Below, piece by piece: positions 1 to 11,085 of a stretch of DNA of 64,000 bases. Source of the DNA: Hemibagrus wyckioides (Eukaryota; Chordata; Actinopteri; Siluriformes; Bagridae). The stretch lies in NCBI RefSeq assembly GCF_019097595.1, contig NC_080719.1:20066001-20130000 (forward strand), written 5' to 3'. The notes below the pieces were generated by a model that had not been told where the DNA came from, made no database searches, and was given only the letters and a program-made list of their open reading frames with translations. Made by a program: the position numbers and the translations under genes. The stretch's first letter is position 1, and each line of letters begins with the position of its first letter.

Positions 1-41
1 GTAATTTACAAATCCAATTTAATGGTGCTCTAATGACAGTG

Positions 42-44
<3 letters not shown>

Positions 45-101
<57 letters not shown>

Positions 102-118
102 TTGTCCCTCTCTTTTTC
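45..118. repeat. (TC)n microsatellite
   Basis: Almost uninterrupted TC dinucleotides that decay into a T- and C-rich tail. It is the first of many pyrimidine or purine tracts in the window. Confidence 0.95.
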
Positions 119-615
119 TTTCCACTTTGCACTGCAGTGGTGGTGCTCTGCTGAAGTGATGGTTGCCAGGTTACTGCCTCTCAAAATGCACAATCATAAA
201 TAACAAGGAGTCTATTAAAAAAGGACATGAGCGAACTTTGGGATTCTGGTCATGCAAGAATGCAGGGGTAGGTGTTCACTCACACTATGGGAAAGTTGTG
301 TGTGTGTGTGTGTGGTTTCAGTCCTAGTTAAAATGAACATGGATTTTTATTTTTGAGAAATAACCAACAGAAATATGTTTAATAACACGCATGTCACACA
401 GATTCAATTCTAAATTCGTTTTTGGTTTAACTTTATACTCATCATCTCATTTGATCTAATGGGTCTGAAACATTCATATAGTCTTTTTGTTAAGTTTCCA
501 CACATATGTTCTGGATATGGTATGGTATTCCTGTGTATTCCTGAATTTTGAGGCTTGTTATTCAGAATGTTTATAGACAGACAGATGGACAAACAAGCAG
601 GAGGACGGACAGTTG
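119..615. other. No gene recognised
   Basis: AT-rich unique-looking DNA with a short GT tract at about 298-314. The only open frame (about 60 codons, minus strand, 410-592) has no recognisable domain and looks like chance. Confidence 0.6.
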
Positions 616-730
<115 letters not shown>

Positions 731-1270
731 TGTAACATCACATCAACCTGACTCTAAGCTGAATATCAGGCTAACATTAACTTCATATATGCATCAGTGA
801 GTGATCTCTAAAAGAAAGAGAAAATATATCATTCCCATGCAGAATAAGAAAAACGAACTGAATGAAAAAACCGTCTACTTGATGTGTCACCCGGCTCTAG
901 CACTGGTCTGAAAGGGGCAATTTGGAGCACCGTCACACCACTTACCATCTCGAGATTCAAGGGCTCATTCCCACCCAAGAGAGAATAGAATTCAAGAGTT
1001 AAAATTTGCTTTTAAAAGCTCAGCAATCACTTTTCATAAAACCTAGCGGAAGTGAAAAAGCTAAAGCTGCTTCCAAGGCTTCATTCCGTGGTAGCCATCT
1101 CATGGCCATCACCTCTGACATATGATTCACAGACAACAAGAAAACAATGAAGAAGACATAAAAGCAGTAATTAACAGTTTCCTGCGGTAAATGCGTGCTT
1201 GCTGTAGTAATGTCATGGTGCGTACCATCAAGAACTCCAACTCCAAATCTCAGCAACCACCAGCACTGCT
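731..1270. other. No gene recognised
   Basis: Unique-looking sequence. A 78-codon minus-strand open frame (1020-1256) contains a hydrophobic stretch but has no domain I recognise and no clear exon signals. Confidence 0.55.
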
Positions 1271-1274
1271 ACAC

Positions 1275-1606
1275 TCACAATCACCACAGTTCTGACTGTT
1301 TCCACCTTTGTTTAATTATATACAGTTTCTTTAGCATCCTTAATAAACAACTTTGTTTTAGCTCACTCTTTTGTTCTCATGCCTATCGCTATTTTTATTA
1401 CAGGTTTTTGTGTATTTCCCTGTTCTAGATTTTTGCCTAGCCTATGTAGCTACTGCTTTACCAGCCTGACCTGTGGTCTATGTGACCCGTTCTTTGTCTT
1501 GGCGTTTTGCTTTACGATCTGTTTCTAATAATTTGACTATTGTTTCTATTTCTGTGACTATTTTATTATTAATAAACCTCCTGCACTTGCATACAACTTC
1601 CTTGTG
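1275..1606 (+). repeat. Unclassified T-rich dispersed repeat, 3' end
   Basis: The text style matches a class of fish dispersed repeat: T-rich phrases around 'cctgacctgtgg', then 'aataaacctcctgcacttgc', ending at 'cttgtgacag'. The AATAAA-like signal near the end suggests a once-transcribed element. I cannot assign a named family. A similar element appears in reverse at 34195-34625. Confidence 0.45.
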
Positions 1607-1831
1607 ACAGATAACATGTGTTAGCCGTATTATTGGGCTTCTGTTCATGTTGTTGCCTATTGATATCTGATCTGTATTACTGAATTACTCAGATTATTAA
1701 ATCCAAAGACTTGCCTGATCTTAATTAATAATATATATATTCATCTTATATCAGATATACATTTGAGCCTGGCAAAACAAATTGGCCCTGTCTAAATTAC
1801 ATCACTCACTATACACAATTACTACTTATAA

Positions 1832-1833
1832 TC

Positions 1834-1862
<29 letters not shown>
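1832..1862. repeat. (ATA)n microsatellite
   Basis: About ten AAT/ATA trinucleotides followed by AT-rich sequence. Confidence 0.9.
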
Positions 1863-1866
<4 letters not shown>

Positions 1867-1884
1867 TATCATTATATTCACATC

Positions 1885-2305
1885 TGTCATAGTGACTTCC
1901 TGTGTTCCTGACCCCTGCTCTACAGACCTGCCTGATCCATCCTCATGCCTTAGCACTGAAAATGCAAAAGTATATTCATGACTATCGCTTATTCTAATTT
2001 TTACACATCTGGAGTTATGTTTGGAAATTAGTAAGCACATCTTTATCACAGATATAATTCTGAGACAGCAGAATGAGGATGAGGTTCCCTTCTGAGCCTG
2101 GTTCCTCTCAAAGTTTCTTCCTCAGATCATCTCAGGGAGTTTTCCCTCACCACCCTCCCCTCAGGTTTGCTCATTAGGGATAAATGTTAAGGATAAATAG
2201 TAACTTAACTAAACTTTATCATTTTTTTCTATGTTTCGATTCTTCCGTAAAGCTGATTTGAGACAATGTCAATTGTTAAAAGCGCTCTTCAGATAAATTG
2301 AATAA
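1885..2305 (+). repeat. Dispersed repeat A, copy 1 (LINE-like 3' end)
   Basis: Contains 'gatgaggatgaggttccctt' and 'atctcagggagttttccct', then a tail reading 'agctgatttgagacaatgtc' and ending near an A/T-rich 'aaattgaataataataa'. The same phrases occur in the same order at 14415-14665. A shared 3' tail that runs into an AT-rich simple repeat fits a retroposon of the L2/CR1 kind, but the family is not proven. Confidence 0.6.
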
Positions 2306-3061
2306 TAATAATTATTATTCTAATAACTGAGATGCACAAGAACAATCTAAATAAAGATATATGACGGCCGTTCTTGATTATAAAGGAACCAGATAATAAA
2401 TCAGATTAAACATGAGCAACGGTTTACTTTAATGGAGAGGTGTGATGGTATTCCGGTCTGTTGGTCCATCAAAATAATGACATTTAATAAAACTAAATTT
2501 TGATATTGCTATATCGTTTATCCAAGCACTTTGTGAATTAGGAATTGTGATTCTGAGCAACCTAGCAATCAAAATCCAACTAGTGAAGGAACTCTAAACT
2601 GACAAGCGAATTCAATAATTCAATTTGTTTGAACAACCCTGACTGACTTTGCTTGTATATGTAAATGATTCTTCCTGCTTTAGTGCTGTAGCCGGCTGAG
2701 AGTCACAGACAGATGGGTATCAGTTAAGCATGGTCATCAGAATATGATGCAACATCTGGAACATCTCAGATCACTATTCTGCTGGGATACTTCAAGTAAT
2801 AAATGTAGTGAAAAAAATCTGTTTATTTACTACGTTAGTAAAAAATAAAATCATCACATCTTACCTTTAATTATTATTCAGAGTTTTATAAAGTTTCAAA
2901 TGTCAAGCATTTCTAAACCTACAGTAAGTTATATATAAATTCTTTAATACACGGGAATAATATCAAAGGATTTAAAATGCCTAAATCAGCAAAGTTCAAA
3001 GTTTTCAAACACTTCAATCATTCCTGAAAAGATATTTTTTCATCTTCAGAAGGTACTTTAT
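2306..3061. other. No gene or repeat recognised
   Basis: AT-rich DNA without open frames of note or recognisable repeat signatures on either strand. Confidence 0.55.
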
Positions 3062-3262
3062 ACTGGTCAGGGTTGTGATGTATCCGGAGGCTATTCCAGC
3101 GGGGCATAAAGTGGAAATACATGAACCATGAACACACAGGTTCACACATTTATTCACAACTAGGAGGAATTTAGACTGGCCAATTCAACCTGGCATGTTT
3201 TGGGACAGTAAAAGGAAACCAGTGAACCCAAAGTGAGAGCATGGAGCTGTGAGGCACCACCG
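3062..3262 (-). repeat. Old LINE-type 3' fragment
   Basis: Phrases such as 'ggaggctattccagcgggg', 'ggaatttagactggccaatt' and 'catgttttgggacagtaaaa' match, with many changes, a repeat seen better preserved at 23790-24033 and familiar from other fish genomes. Strand assignment is uncertain. Confidence 0.45.
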
Positions 3263-3375
3263 TGCTTATGCCATGTTCACATATACAGGGAGTCGCTGTG
3301 ACAAAGTGAACAGAGATCATTCATTTTCAATGATGACTTTTAGAGACATAATGTCCAGGGACTGTTAGAAGTGGA

Positions 3376-3547
3376 AGTGGTGGCCCAGTGGTTAAGGTTC
3401 TGGGTCCCTGATTGATGTTCAAGCCCCTGAACTGACAAGCCATCATCTCTGGGCCCTGAGCAAGGCCCTTAACCCTACTTGTTCCACAGCACAATGGCTG
3501 ACCCTGCACTCTGACCCTAGCTTCCTAATAAGCTGGGATATGTGATA
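3376..3547 (+). mobile_element. tRNA-derived SINE, first of a tandem pair
   Basis: An A-box-like start (around 'gtggcccagtggttaagg') and a B-box-like segment (around 'gatgttcaagcccctga') are followed by 'gagcaaggcccttaaccct' and a body ending in 'gggatatgtgataatc'. It lacks the full 3' tail and abuts a second copy only a few bases later. Confidence 0.75.
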
Positions 3548-3550
3548 ATC

Positions 3551-3775
3551 CTATGGGCGGTGCTAACTCAAGTGTTTGTCGCTCTTGGTTGTTGGTTGGA
3601 AGGTCAGTGTTCAAGCCCCAGCCAAGCTGCCATTGTTGGGCCCTTGAGCAAGGCCCTTGAGCTCCCAGTGTGCCGCTTCATGGCTGACCCTGCATTCTGA
3701 CCCCAACCAAGGATGGGATATGTGAAGAAAGAATTTCACTGTGCAGTAATGTATATGTGACAAGTAATGGCTTAA
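3551..3775 (+). mobile_element. tRNA-derived SINE, second of a tandem pair
   Basis: Same family as the preceding copy, with B-box-like 'gtgttcaagccccagcc' and the complete tail 'aagaatttcactgtgcagta' then 'gtatatgtgacaag'. The tail resembles the 3' end of L2-type LINEs, as expected if a partner LINE mobilises the SINE. Compare the well-bounded copy at 16341-16564. Confidence 0.8.
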
Positions 3776-4348
3776 CTTAACTTAGTGTCCACATCAGTGA
3801 ATTGAGAAAAGTTGAACTTTATGCAAATATGGAGTGAAGACAGCAGAGGTCACATGATCTATGGTGAAGATTATACACTGCTTCATCATCTCGTATGATA
3901 TGATGCAGATACACCCTGCTGAATTTTATACACAAACGCCAAATCTCCCTCCAGAATGTTTTACTTTGAATGCTAGTTGTACCACCCAGTGATAGATGTT
4001 GTTACTATGGCAACCAGTAGTAGGAACACCTACTGATGACTTCATAGTACAGGACCTGAAGACTTGCGGCAATAAAATGACTATATGGGTCAATCAGTGT
4101 AGCTTTAGAAGATTAAAAAACTTTTGTGTCATGTACTGAAAAAAACATAAATCCTTAAACTTATGTCAATATTCGTTCAGAAATTAAGGACTATTTAAAA
4201 AGTAGAAGCTAAAAATGCTCTAAAAATGATGCCCAGAGATGTTACTGGGATTGGCTCTGAGCAAGACCCTAATGACCCTGACCTATTCTCAGGATACTGA
4301 GGATGAATGAAAGTTTTGTATAGTAAACTAGATAAAAAGGCAGAAATA
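3776..4348. other. No gene or repeat recognised
   Basis: Unique-looking AT-rich DNA. Nothing supportable on either strand. Confidence 0.55.
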
Positions 4349-4380
4349 GCTAATAAATAAATAAATAAATAAATAAAATA

Positions 4381-4421
<41 letters not shown>
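4349..4421. repeat. (TAAA)n plus (TA)n, transposon landing site
   Basis: A TAAA array grades into a pure TA array that continues to the edge of the Tc1-like element. A TA array resumes on the other side of that element (5669-5683), so the transposon landed inside a TA-rich microsatellite. Confidence 0.9.
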
Positions 4422-4424
<3 letters not shown>

Positions 4425-5668
4425 TATATTGCCAAAAGTATTCGCTCACCTGCCTTGACTCGCATATGAACTTAAGTGACATCCCATTCCTAATCCATAG
4501 GGTTCAATATGACGTCGGTCCACCCTTTGCAGCTATAACAGCTTCAACTCTTCTGGGAAGGCTGTCCACAAGGTTTAGGAGTGTGTTTATGGGAATTTTT
4601 GACCATTCTTCCAGAAGTGCATTTGTGAGGTCACACACTGATGTTGGACGAGAAGGTCTGGCTCTCAGTCTCCGCTCTAATTCATCCCAAAGGTGTTCTA
4701 TCGGGTTGAGGTCAGGACTCTGTGCAGGCCAGTCAAGTTCATCCACACCAGACTCTGTCATCCATGTCTTTATGGACCTTGCTTTGGTCACTGGTGCACA
4801 GTCATGTTGGAACAGGAAGGGGCCAGCTCCAAACTGTTCCCACAAAGTTGGGAGCATGGAATTGTCCAAAATGTCTTGGTATGCTGAAGCATTCAGAGTT
4901 CCTTTCACTGGAACTAAGGGGCCAAGCCCAGCTCCTGAAAACAACCCCACACCATAATCCCCCCTCCACCAAACTTTACACTTGGCACAATGCAGTCAGA
5001 CAAGTACCGTTCTCCTGGCAACCGCCAAACCCAGACTCGTCCATCAGATTGCCAGATGGAGAAGCGAGATTCGTCACTCCAGAGAACGCGTCTCCACTGC
5101 TCTAGAGTCCAGTGGCGGCGTGCTTTACACCACTGCATCCGACGCTTTGCATTGCACTTGGTGATGTATGGCTTGGATGCAGCTGCTCGGTCATGGAAAC
5201 CCATTCCATGAAGCTCTCTGCGCACTGTTCTTGAGCTAATCTGAAGGCCACATGAAGTTTGGAGGTCTGTAGCGATTGACTCTGCAGAAAGTTGGCGATC
5301 TCTTTGCACTATGCGCCTCAGCATCCGCTGACCCCGCTCCGTCAGTTTACGTGGCCTACCACTTCGTGGCTGAGTTGCTGTCGTTCCCAAACACTTCCAC
5401 GTTCTTATAATACAGCTGACAGTTGACTGTGGAATATTTAGGAGCGAGGAAATTTCACGACTGGATTTGTTGCACAGGTGGCATCCTATCACAGTTCCAC
5501 GCTGGAATTCACTGAGCTCCTGAGAGCGACCCATTCTTTCACAAATGTTTGTAAAAACAGTCTGCATGCCTAGGTGCTTGATTTTATACACCTGTGGCCG
5601 TGGAAGTGATTGGAACACCTGATTCTGATTATTTGGATGGGTGAGCGAATACTTTTGGCAATATAGTG
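4422..5668 (-). mobile_element. Tc1-like DNA transposon, nearly full length
   Basis: The left end reads 'cactatattgccaaaagtat' and the right end is its inverse complement, giving inverted repeats of about 29 bp. Both ends abut TA, the expected Tc1/mariner target duplication. Length is about 1,247 bp and one transposase gene fills most of it on the minus strand. A single lost base breaks the reading frame, so the copy is probably inactive itself but could be moved in trans. Confidence 0.95.
4504..5618 (-). pseudogene. Tc1-like transposase (DD34E), one frameshift
   Basis: The N-terminal part (5618 down to about 4941) begins near [10 protein letters not shown] and has paired helix-turn-helix DNA-binding regions, with SGRPRKLT between them, as in Tc1 transposases. 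The catalytic core follows: first Asp in WSDESRF, second Asp in QHDCAPV, and Glu in SPDLNPIEHLW. I count 34 residues between the second Asp and the Glu, the DD34E spacing of Tc1. The frame breaks after WGCF: a run of four T on the coding strand appears one base short (about 4939-4943) and the protein resumes in another frame at SGAGLGPL, ending at GGPTSY (4504). Apart from that break the coding sequence is open, which suggests a fairly young insertion. The catalytic triad is intact. The second aspartate sits in HDCAPV, where related transposases usually have DNAPC or DNDPK. Confidence 0.9.
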
Positions 5669-5670
5669 TA

Positions 5671-7228
5671 TATATATATATTATATGCTGTACTCTGCAA
5701 GGATAATATTGAAAATAAATAAAAAATGAAAAAATAAATAAATAAATAAAATTTTATGTTGTACTCTGCAAAATTTTATTGAGTGAAAAAAATAACATTG
5801 GATTGTTTATTTTTATTGCATGAATATTTTATACCACATGTACAAGTACTTCAGATGTATGCTGGTACTTCAGTGCTGATAAATACAGGATTATCTGTCC
5901 TTCGTCATCTTCTGGTATGTTTGCATTCGTGCCTAGCCAGCAAAAGAATGTTTCAATTACTGTATGATTTTTAGTTGCTGTGCAAAAGCATCCTTTAGAA
6001 TTTTTAAATTTTTTTTCTGATCCACTGGAAAGCAGAAAGAGAGACAATAATTTAATCAAGTGTGCTTCTGAGATTTATTGGTTACGGAATGAAGAAATCT
6101 GTTTGCTGGCTTTTATTTATTTATTTATTTTTGGTTATAGTTTTTTTTGTCTTATGGTTTCCGGCTATAAGAACCCGTGTTCGTGCTTGCCGAGTAATTG
6201 GTGCAATCATGTAATATCAAATGTAATGAGATCCAAGAAAACAGCTTACAAGCACGCTCAAATGTAAATCGTAATCATGCGGAGAAGTATTCCTATCAAA
6301 GCATGGAAAAAAAGTACATAAATTGAGCACACGAGTCTGTCAGATTGTATTAATGTGGTTATATGTTACAGTGTTATGGTGTATGTTCAGACATGCGTTT
6401 ATTTCTTGGCTCAGGTGGTTAGTTTAGGGCTTAAGGCGCCTTATTGCTGCTCAAATCAAGCTCGTTTTTTAAAATCTTTTTTTGGACTGCTCATTTTCTC
6501 ATCACCACCTGCACTTTACAACTTACCAAAATAGATTATCCTCATATCGTTCTCAACTTTTTTTTATTTTTTTGGAAATCACACCTAGTCTGCTTTGGGA
6601 TTCAGCTCAGGACTTGCCAGACCGCTTGTTTGGAAGTTGTATTGATGCTGAGGCAACACTAGAACAATCTGAAACAGCATCATCAATCAAGGCCTTCCAG
6701 GAGTTTTGTTTTGTGCAGAGCTCAGATTAAATCTCTGCCGTATGAGCTATCGAGAATCCAGACGTATGCAGTGGGTAGGTATGGGGAAAAAGGTGGTTTT
6801 TTGGGGGTTTTTTTTGCACTAGATTAAACATCAAACCTTCTTTGAAGCCACTACTATGGCTATGGATGAATATTTAATGTTTAAGAAATCGAATCATGTG
6901 TAGAAGCTGTGTTCATTTCGATTGCAAACAATAAATTGATGATAAATTAAACAGTGGTTTACTGGAGCGAGAAGGAATCATGTTAGTTTCAGGTTCGCGT
7001 TCAAGCTATAGGGTGAAACATCTAGAAATGTAGAGAGGTGACCTTGTAGTGCAAGAGCATCCAATATTACCCGGAAAGATTTTTATCCCGGGAGAAATTT
7101 GTTGAAATTTAATATTTACACATTTCAGGAGCTGATTTCAGTTACGTGTTTGGTACTGCATAATTGGCTAATATATTTATGCACCAATTAGAAGAGTGAC
7201 ATGAACAGACCTGATTAACTTTTCTATA
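5671..7228. other. No gene recognised; simple A/T repeats
   Basis: Begins with an imperfect duplication around 'tgctgtactctgcaa' (5687 and 5758), has a TTTA tract at about 6110-6130, and is otherwise AT-rich with short chance open frames on both strands. Confidence 0.55.
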
Positions 7229-7230
7229 TA

Positions 7231-7762
7231 CAGTGGAACCTCATCATACAAACTTCATTTGTTCTGGAGGCAAGCTCTTAAGGTGAAAATTTGTATTGCG
7301 AAACGGATTTTCCCATTTTACCCAAAAATATGACTAATATGACCAACAGGAAGCGTATGTAAACTGTATGGCTGCTTACAAAGAACTGACCCATGCCAAG
7401 CGTTCCATGTCAAGGCTCCTCACAGGAAGTCATGCCACCAAGCTTGGGCTAAAAATAGAACAGATCACCCAAATCTGTCAACAAAAAAACGCACGAAATC
7501 ACATAGCTTTTGAACGCATGCCGAAGGCAACATTGGTATAGTGGGTTGATTCTTTTGAAACAGCTTTCGCTGACTGAAAAAAACCCGCAAAATTGGAAAA
7601 CAAGTTTTGAACAGCTCCCAGATATACACATAACTTAGCCGGCATTCAGTTCAGTTCGGTTCGTTCGTATGCCGAAAATGCTTCGTATGCCGATGCCCTT
7701 TTTTTTTTTTATTTCAATTTTTAAGGCATAAGGGAGGACATTCATATGCTGAGGTTCCACTG
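7231..7762. mobile_element. pogo/Tigger-like non-autonomous DNA transposon
   Basis: The left end reads 'cagtggaacctcatcataca' and the right end, reverse complemented, reads 'cagtggaacctcagcatatg'. These are inverted terminal repeats flanked on both sides by TA. The element is 532 bp with no transposase frame. Sub-terminal 'cgtatgccga' motifs repeat near the right end (about 7666-7694). CAGTGGAACCTC-type ends with TA duplications are typical of pogo/Tigger-like elements, so I infer a MITE or an internally deleted copy of that group. Confidence 0.8.
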
Positions 7763-7917
7763 TACTAAATATGAATGTTCCAGGTGGACAGGTGGACTTG
7801 GAACCACAGCTCATACAGGTACAGGATCTGACGCCTTTCAGATATGAAGTCCCATTCCCAAAATTATTTATTCATGAATCAGATACCTCTGCAACTTTTA
7901 AAAAAAAGTCTGGGAGT

Positions 7918-8050
7918 GGGTAAGATGTTGGACTACTGATCAGAAGGCTGTGAGTTCAAATCCCAGTACCACCAGTTTGGCACTATCAGGCCCTTAACCC
8001 TCAACTGCTATGAGTGTCTCTCTGAATATCTGCAAAATGTCATGAATGTA
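7918..8050 (+). mobile_element. tRNA-derived SINE, second family
   Basis: A-box-like 'gtgggtaagatgttgg' and B-box-like 'gtgagttcaaatcccagta' are followed by 'ggcccttaaccctcaactgc' and a tail ending 'catgaatgtaaaa'. The tail differs from the 3376/16341 family, so this is a separate SINE lineage. Confidence 0.7.
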
Positions 8051-8690
8051 AAAAAGTAAAAATAAAAACATTTAATATTACATTTGACTTATTTACATAA
8101 TAAATAAATAAACAAATCAATACAGTGTATGTTTTTGGATTTGTAAATGACACCAAACTGCCACAGACTAGCAGAACAAATCCCTGACACTGGAAAAAGA
8201 CTATAAATGACATGATTGCATTGTGAAGTGATAATTAGGCAAGCTAGGATGTTTTTTTATATATATTTTTTTTTTCCAGCATCAGCACCTAGTGTTCTGA
8301 GCAAAATCTACACCCTTCACAAAAAAACAGCCTTGTTTTATTTACAGTAACAATAACACAATTACTTTTTATTCATCCAGAATGTTTTGAGTGTCTATTT
8401 CCAAATCCCTGAATAAAAACACCAGGAGCTGAGAATCAAACTGTTTTGCAACAGACACAATACCACTACACCTAAATTTAACACTATAAGTATACTGTAT
8501 TTGAAGACTAATGCTACATGAATTGATCACACTCACTGTACATCATTCAATCTAGTATTTAGAAACAGGAAATATAATTTTTTTTAAGGTAAACTATACA
8601 TTTTTTTTTTATCTGACTGTCCACATATTTCTTTTGGTTCCATTTTTTATGTTCTGGTGTGTCCTGTTTTACAAGAAACCAAGCAAGAGG
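8051..8690. other. No gene or repeat recognised
   Basis: AT-rich sequence with short A and T runs. Nothing supportable. Confidence 0.55.
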
Positions 8691-8784
8691 GAGGGAGGAA
8701 GGAAGGAAGGAAGGAAGGAAGGAAGGAAGGAGGGAGGGAGGGAAGGAAGTAAGGAAAATAGAATGACAGCACTATAGCAGAGAA

Positions 8785-8824
<40 letters not shown>

Positions 8825-8825
8825 A
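8690..8825. repeat. (GGAA)n and (AAAG)n purine tracts
   Basis: Two adjacent tetranucleotide arrays (about 8690-8756 and 8783-8824), both all-purine on the + strand. Confidence 0.95.
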
Positions 8826-9738
8826 TTCCAAATATCCTGTTTATCCTTCATGAGTTATTTGGAGGGGACCTCCAACTGAATGTCTAATTGAATTGTTCTG
8901 GTGCACAAAATGTGGCCATGCCTGGATAGGCTCACACAGTGCTGCTCAAATTGTGTTTGTATATGCGCGCCTCTGGGACCCAATCGAAAAATTGACCATC
9001 TGGAAAAAGAAAGGCGATATGGCAGGAGTTTTATGGACTGGCAGCCTGCAAAAGAACATTATCCATGCATATGCTCTGCTCCAATGAAACACCTCTAACA
9101 GACAGAGCATATACAAACACGGCACCCACTCCCTGCACATTGTCTGCCGCAAGGACACACTCCTGAAGCCTCCGCTCGACCTTTCTGCATCATTACACTC
9201 CAGAGATGAAAGTTTCGTTCGTGGACACGAACATACAGCATGCAAAAGCAAAAGCAAACACTCTGTAAGGTGTTATGAGGCGATTATTCTAGATAAACGG
9301 CAGTTCTGCATTTTCACACAGGCATATGATTTATATTCTTTATCACTGTTAAGAAATGCTGTAAAATGCAGTACAATATATTTTTCATTGCAGTGTTTCA
9401 TCATAGAATTATTTATAGTTATTTATAATTTTACTGTGAACAGTAGAACATTTAGAGCAGTACAGTAAAATACCAGAAAATCCCATGCATAATGAGATAA
9501 GGCATGATCACACTGCACTTTTCATTCCATTCACTCAAACATACGTGAATGCTAAAGACCGGAAAAGGAGGAGTTTCACACTTCACTGCTTTCTAATGTT
9601 CAATTACTTTGTAATTGCTTCAAGGGTTGAGTGAAATATTTACTGCTTATTACACTTTGCAGTGCTCTGTGTCAAGCACAAAATTCATTTATAGTGCATG
9701 TGTGAAGTGTGGATAAAAATAATTTTTAAAAAATTAAA
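8826..9738. other. No gene recognised
   Basis: Mostly unique-looking sequence. Overlapping 64- to 103-codon open frames on both strands around 8893-9257 show no recognisable domain. This part is less AT-rich than its surroundings and could be an old non-coding element. Confidence 0.5.
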
Positions 9739-9802
9739 AGAAAGAAAGAAAGAAAGAAAGAAAGAATGGGACAAAGAAATAAAGGGACGAAGAAAGAAAG
9801 AC

Positions 9803-9877
<75 letters not shown>

Positions 9878-10006
9878 ATTAGATCATTAAAGAAAGCAAA
9901 ATAAGCAAGAAAGAACAGCAGTAAGTGCATGAAAGAAGAAAAGGCTGGAAGGAAGGAAGGAAGGAAGGAAGGAAGGAAGGAAGGAAGGAAGGAAGGAAGG
10001 AAGGAA
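9739..10006. repeat. Long polypurine tract, (GAAA)n then (GGAA)n
   Basis: About 140 bp of GAAA units with minor interruptions (9739-9878), a short mixed purine segment, then about 60 bp of GGAA (9947-10006). Open frames reported across it are repeat artefacts. Confidence 0.95.
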
Positions 10007-10139
10007 ATTTTCCTTGTACCAGCATCATCAATGTAGTAAATAGTTTATCTTTCAGATAAAGTTTATATGTGAAAACTTTGTAAAGCACTAAAATTCAATA
10101 AAAAAGTTGAAGTTCATTTAAAAGTAGCAGTGATGTAAG

Positions 10140-10265
10140 AGCTTTGAGCCGGTTGCAGTGACTCAGCTCTGCTTTACAGATCAGAAGGCCGTGTGTTCAA
10201 ACCCCAGGGCTGTAATGAGTGTGTCCTTGAGCAGGACCCTTAACCTTCTGCTCAGTTACATACTT
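10140..10265 (+). mobile_element. tRNA-derived SINE fragment
   Basis: A B-box-like 'gtgtgttcaaaccccagg' and the SINE phrase 'gagcaggacccttaacctt' lie in the right order. The 3' tail is missing and a poly(A) tract occurs just downstream at about 10291-10311. Confidence 0.65.
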
Positions 10266-10587
10266 CTTCATCTGTATGTTACCTTTTGATAAAAAAAAAA
10301 AAAAAAAAAAAACTCCACCAAATACTGTACTGCTTTATGTATTAATTTGTCATAATTATATTATGATATACTGTAAAAAAACAACAAAAACAAAACAAAT
10401 AACAGCAAGCCACTTTAGCGCTTTATTCTGTATGTTATATGTAAATACATTTGCTGTAAATTTATGACTTTTGGCAACTCAGTAAATGGAAGTAAATTTG
10501 ACAATAAATGTTTTAACAGACTTTTAAAGAGGTCTTTAATCTTTCTCCAAAAATGAGGACTGGGACATGTTTCAATTCAACAATTTG

Positions 10588-10660
10588 AAAACAATTTATT
10601 TATTAATTTGTTTGTTTGTTAGACTGATTGATTGATTGTTTGATTGATTGATTGTTTTTA
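10588..10660. repeat. TTTG/TTGA simple repeats
   Basis: Short arrays of TTTG and TTGA units with interruptions. Confidence 0.8.
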
Positions 10661-10757
10661 AGACCTACAGGAAATATACAAAAAAAAGATTATTATGGAT
10701 TAACAAATTATGTTAAGAATGTGTGGGTGATAGAGACATCACAATTTACTAATTAAT

Positions 10758-10758
10758 G

Positions 10759-10798
<40 letters not shown>

Positions 10799-10803
10799 GC
10801 ACG
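10758..10803. repeat. (TC)n then (CA)n microsatellite
   Basis: Two dinucleotide tracts joined head to tail. Confidence 0.95.
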
Positions 10804-10819
10804 CAAGTGCTCCTCATTA

Positions 10820-10975
10820 GCATTAATGTGATTGTTGTTTGATGGTCATTGCTAACTGATGCGTTTGTTACATTAATTTCTAATTAATATTCTCTTGTAT
10901 TAATTCTGACGCTAATTTGCACTTGAATTACTTAACGTAACTAGATAACGACCGCCAAGTGATCAGGCATAATTG
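10820..10975. other. Candidate conserved non-coding block with homeodomain cores
   Basis: Repeat-free segment with several ATTA/TAAT cores ('attaatttctaattaatatt', 'tcattgctaactgatgcgtt'), a style typical of vertebrate developmental enhancers. This is inference from texture only. Confidence 0.3.
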
Positions 10976-11085
10976 TTTTTTTTTTAATGACTATTATTCA
11001 TTTATTTCCTATTCGAAACAATAAGAGAACACAAAGAAAGGAAAAAGAGAGAAGGATGTAAGCCAATTTTTACCTGCTGTCAGAG

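Noticed and set aside
1020..1256. 78-codon minus-strand frame with a hydrophobic segment
   Set aside because: No domain and no supporting exon signals. The hydrophobic run is not enough.
9685..9930. Lysine/arginine-rich or phenylalanine-rich frames
   Set aside because: Translations of the GAAA array.
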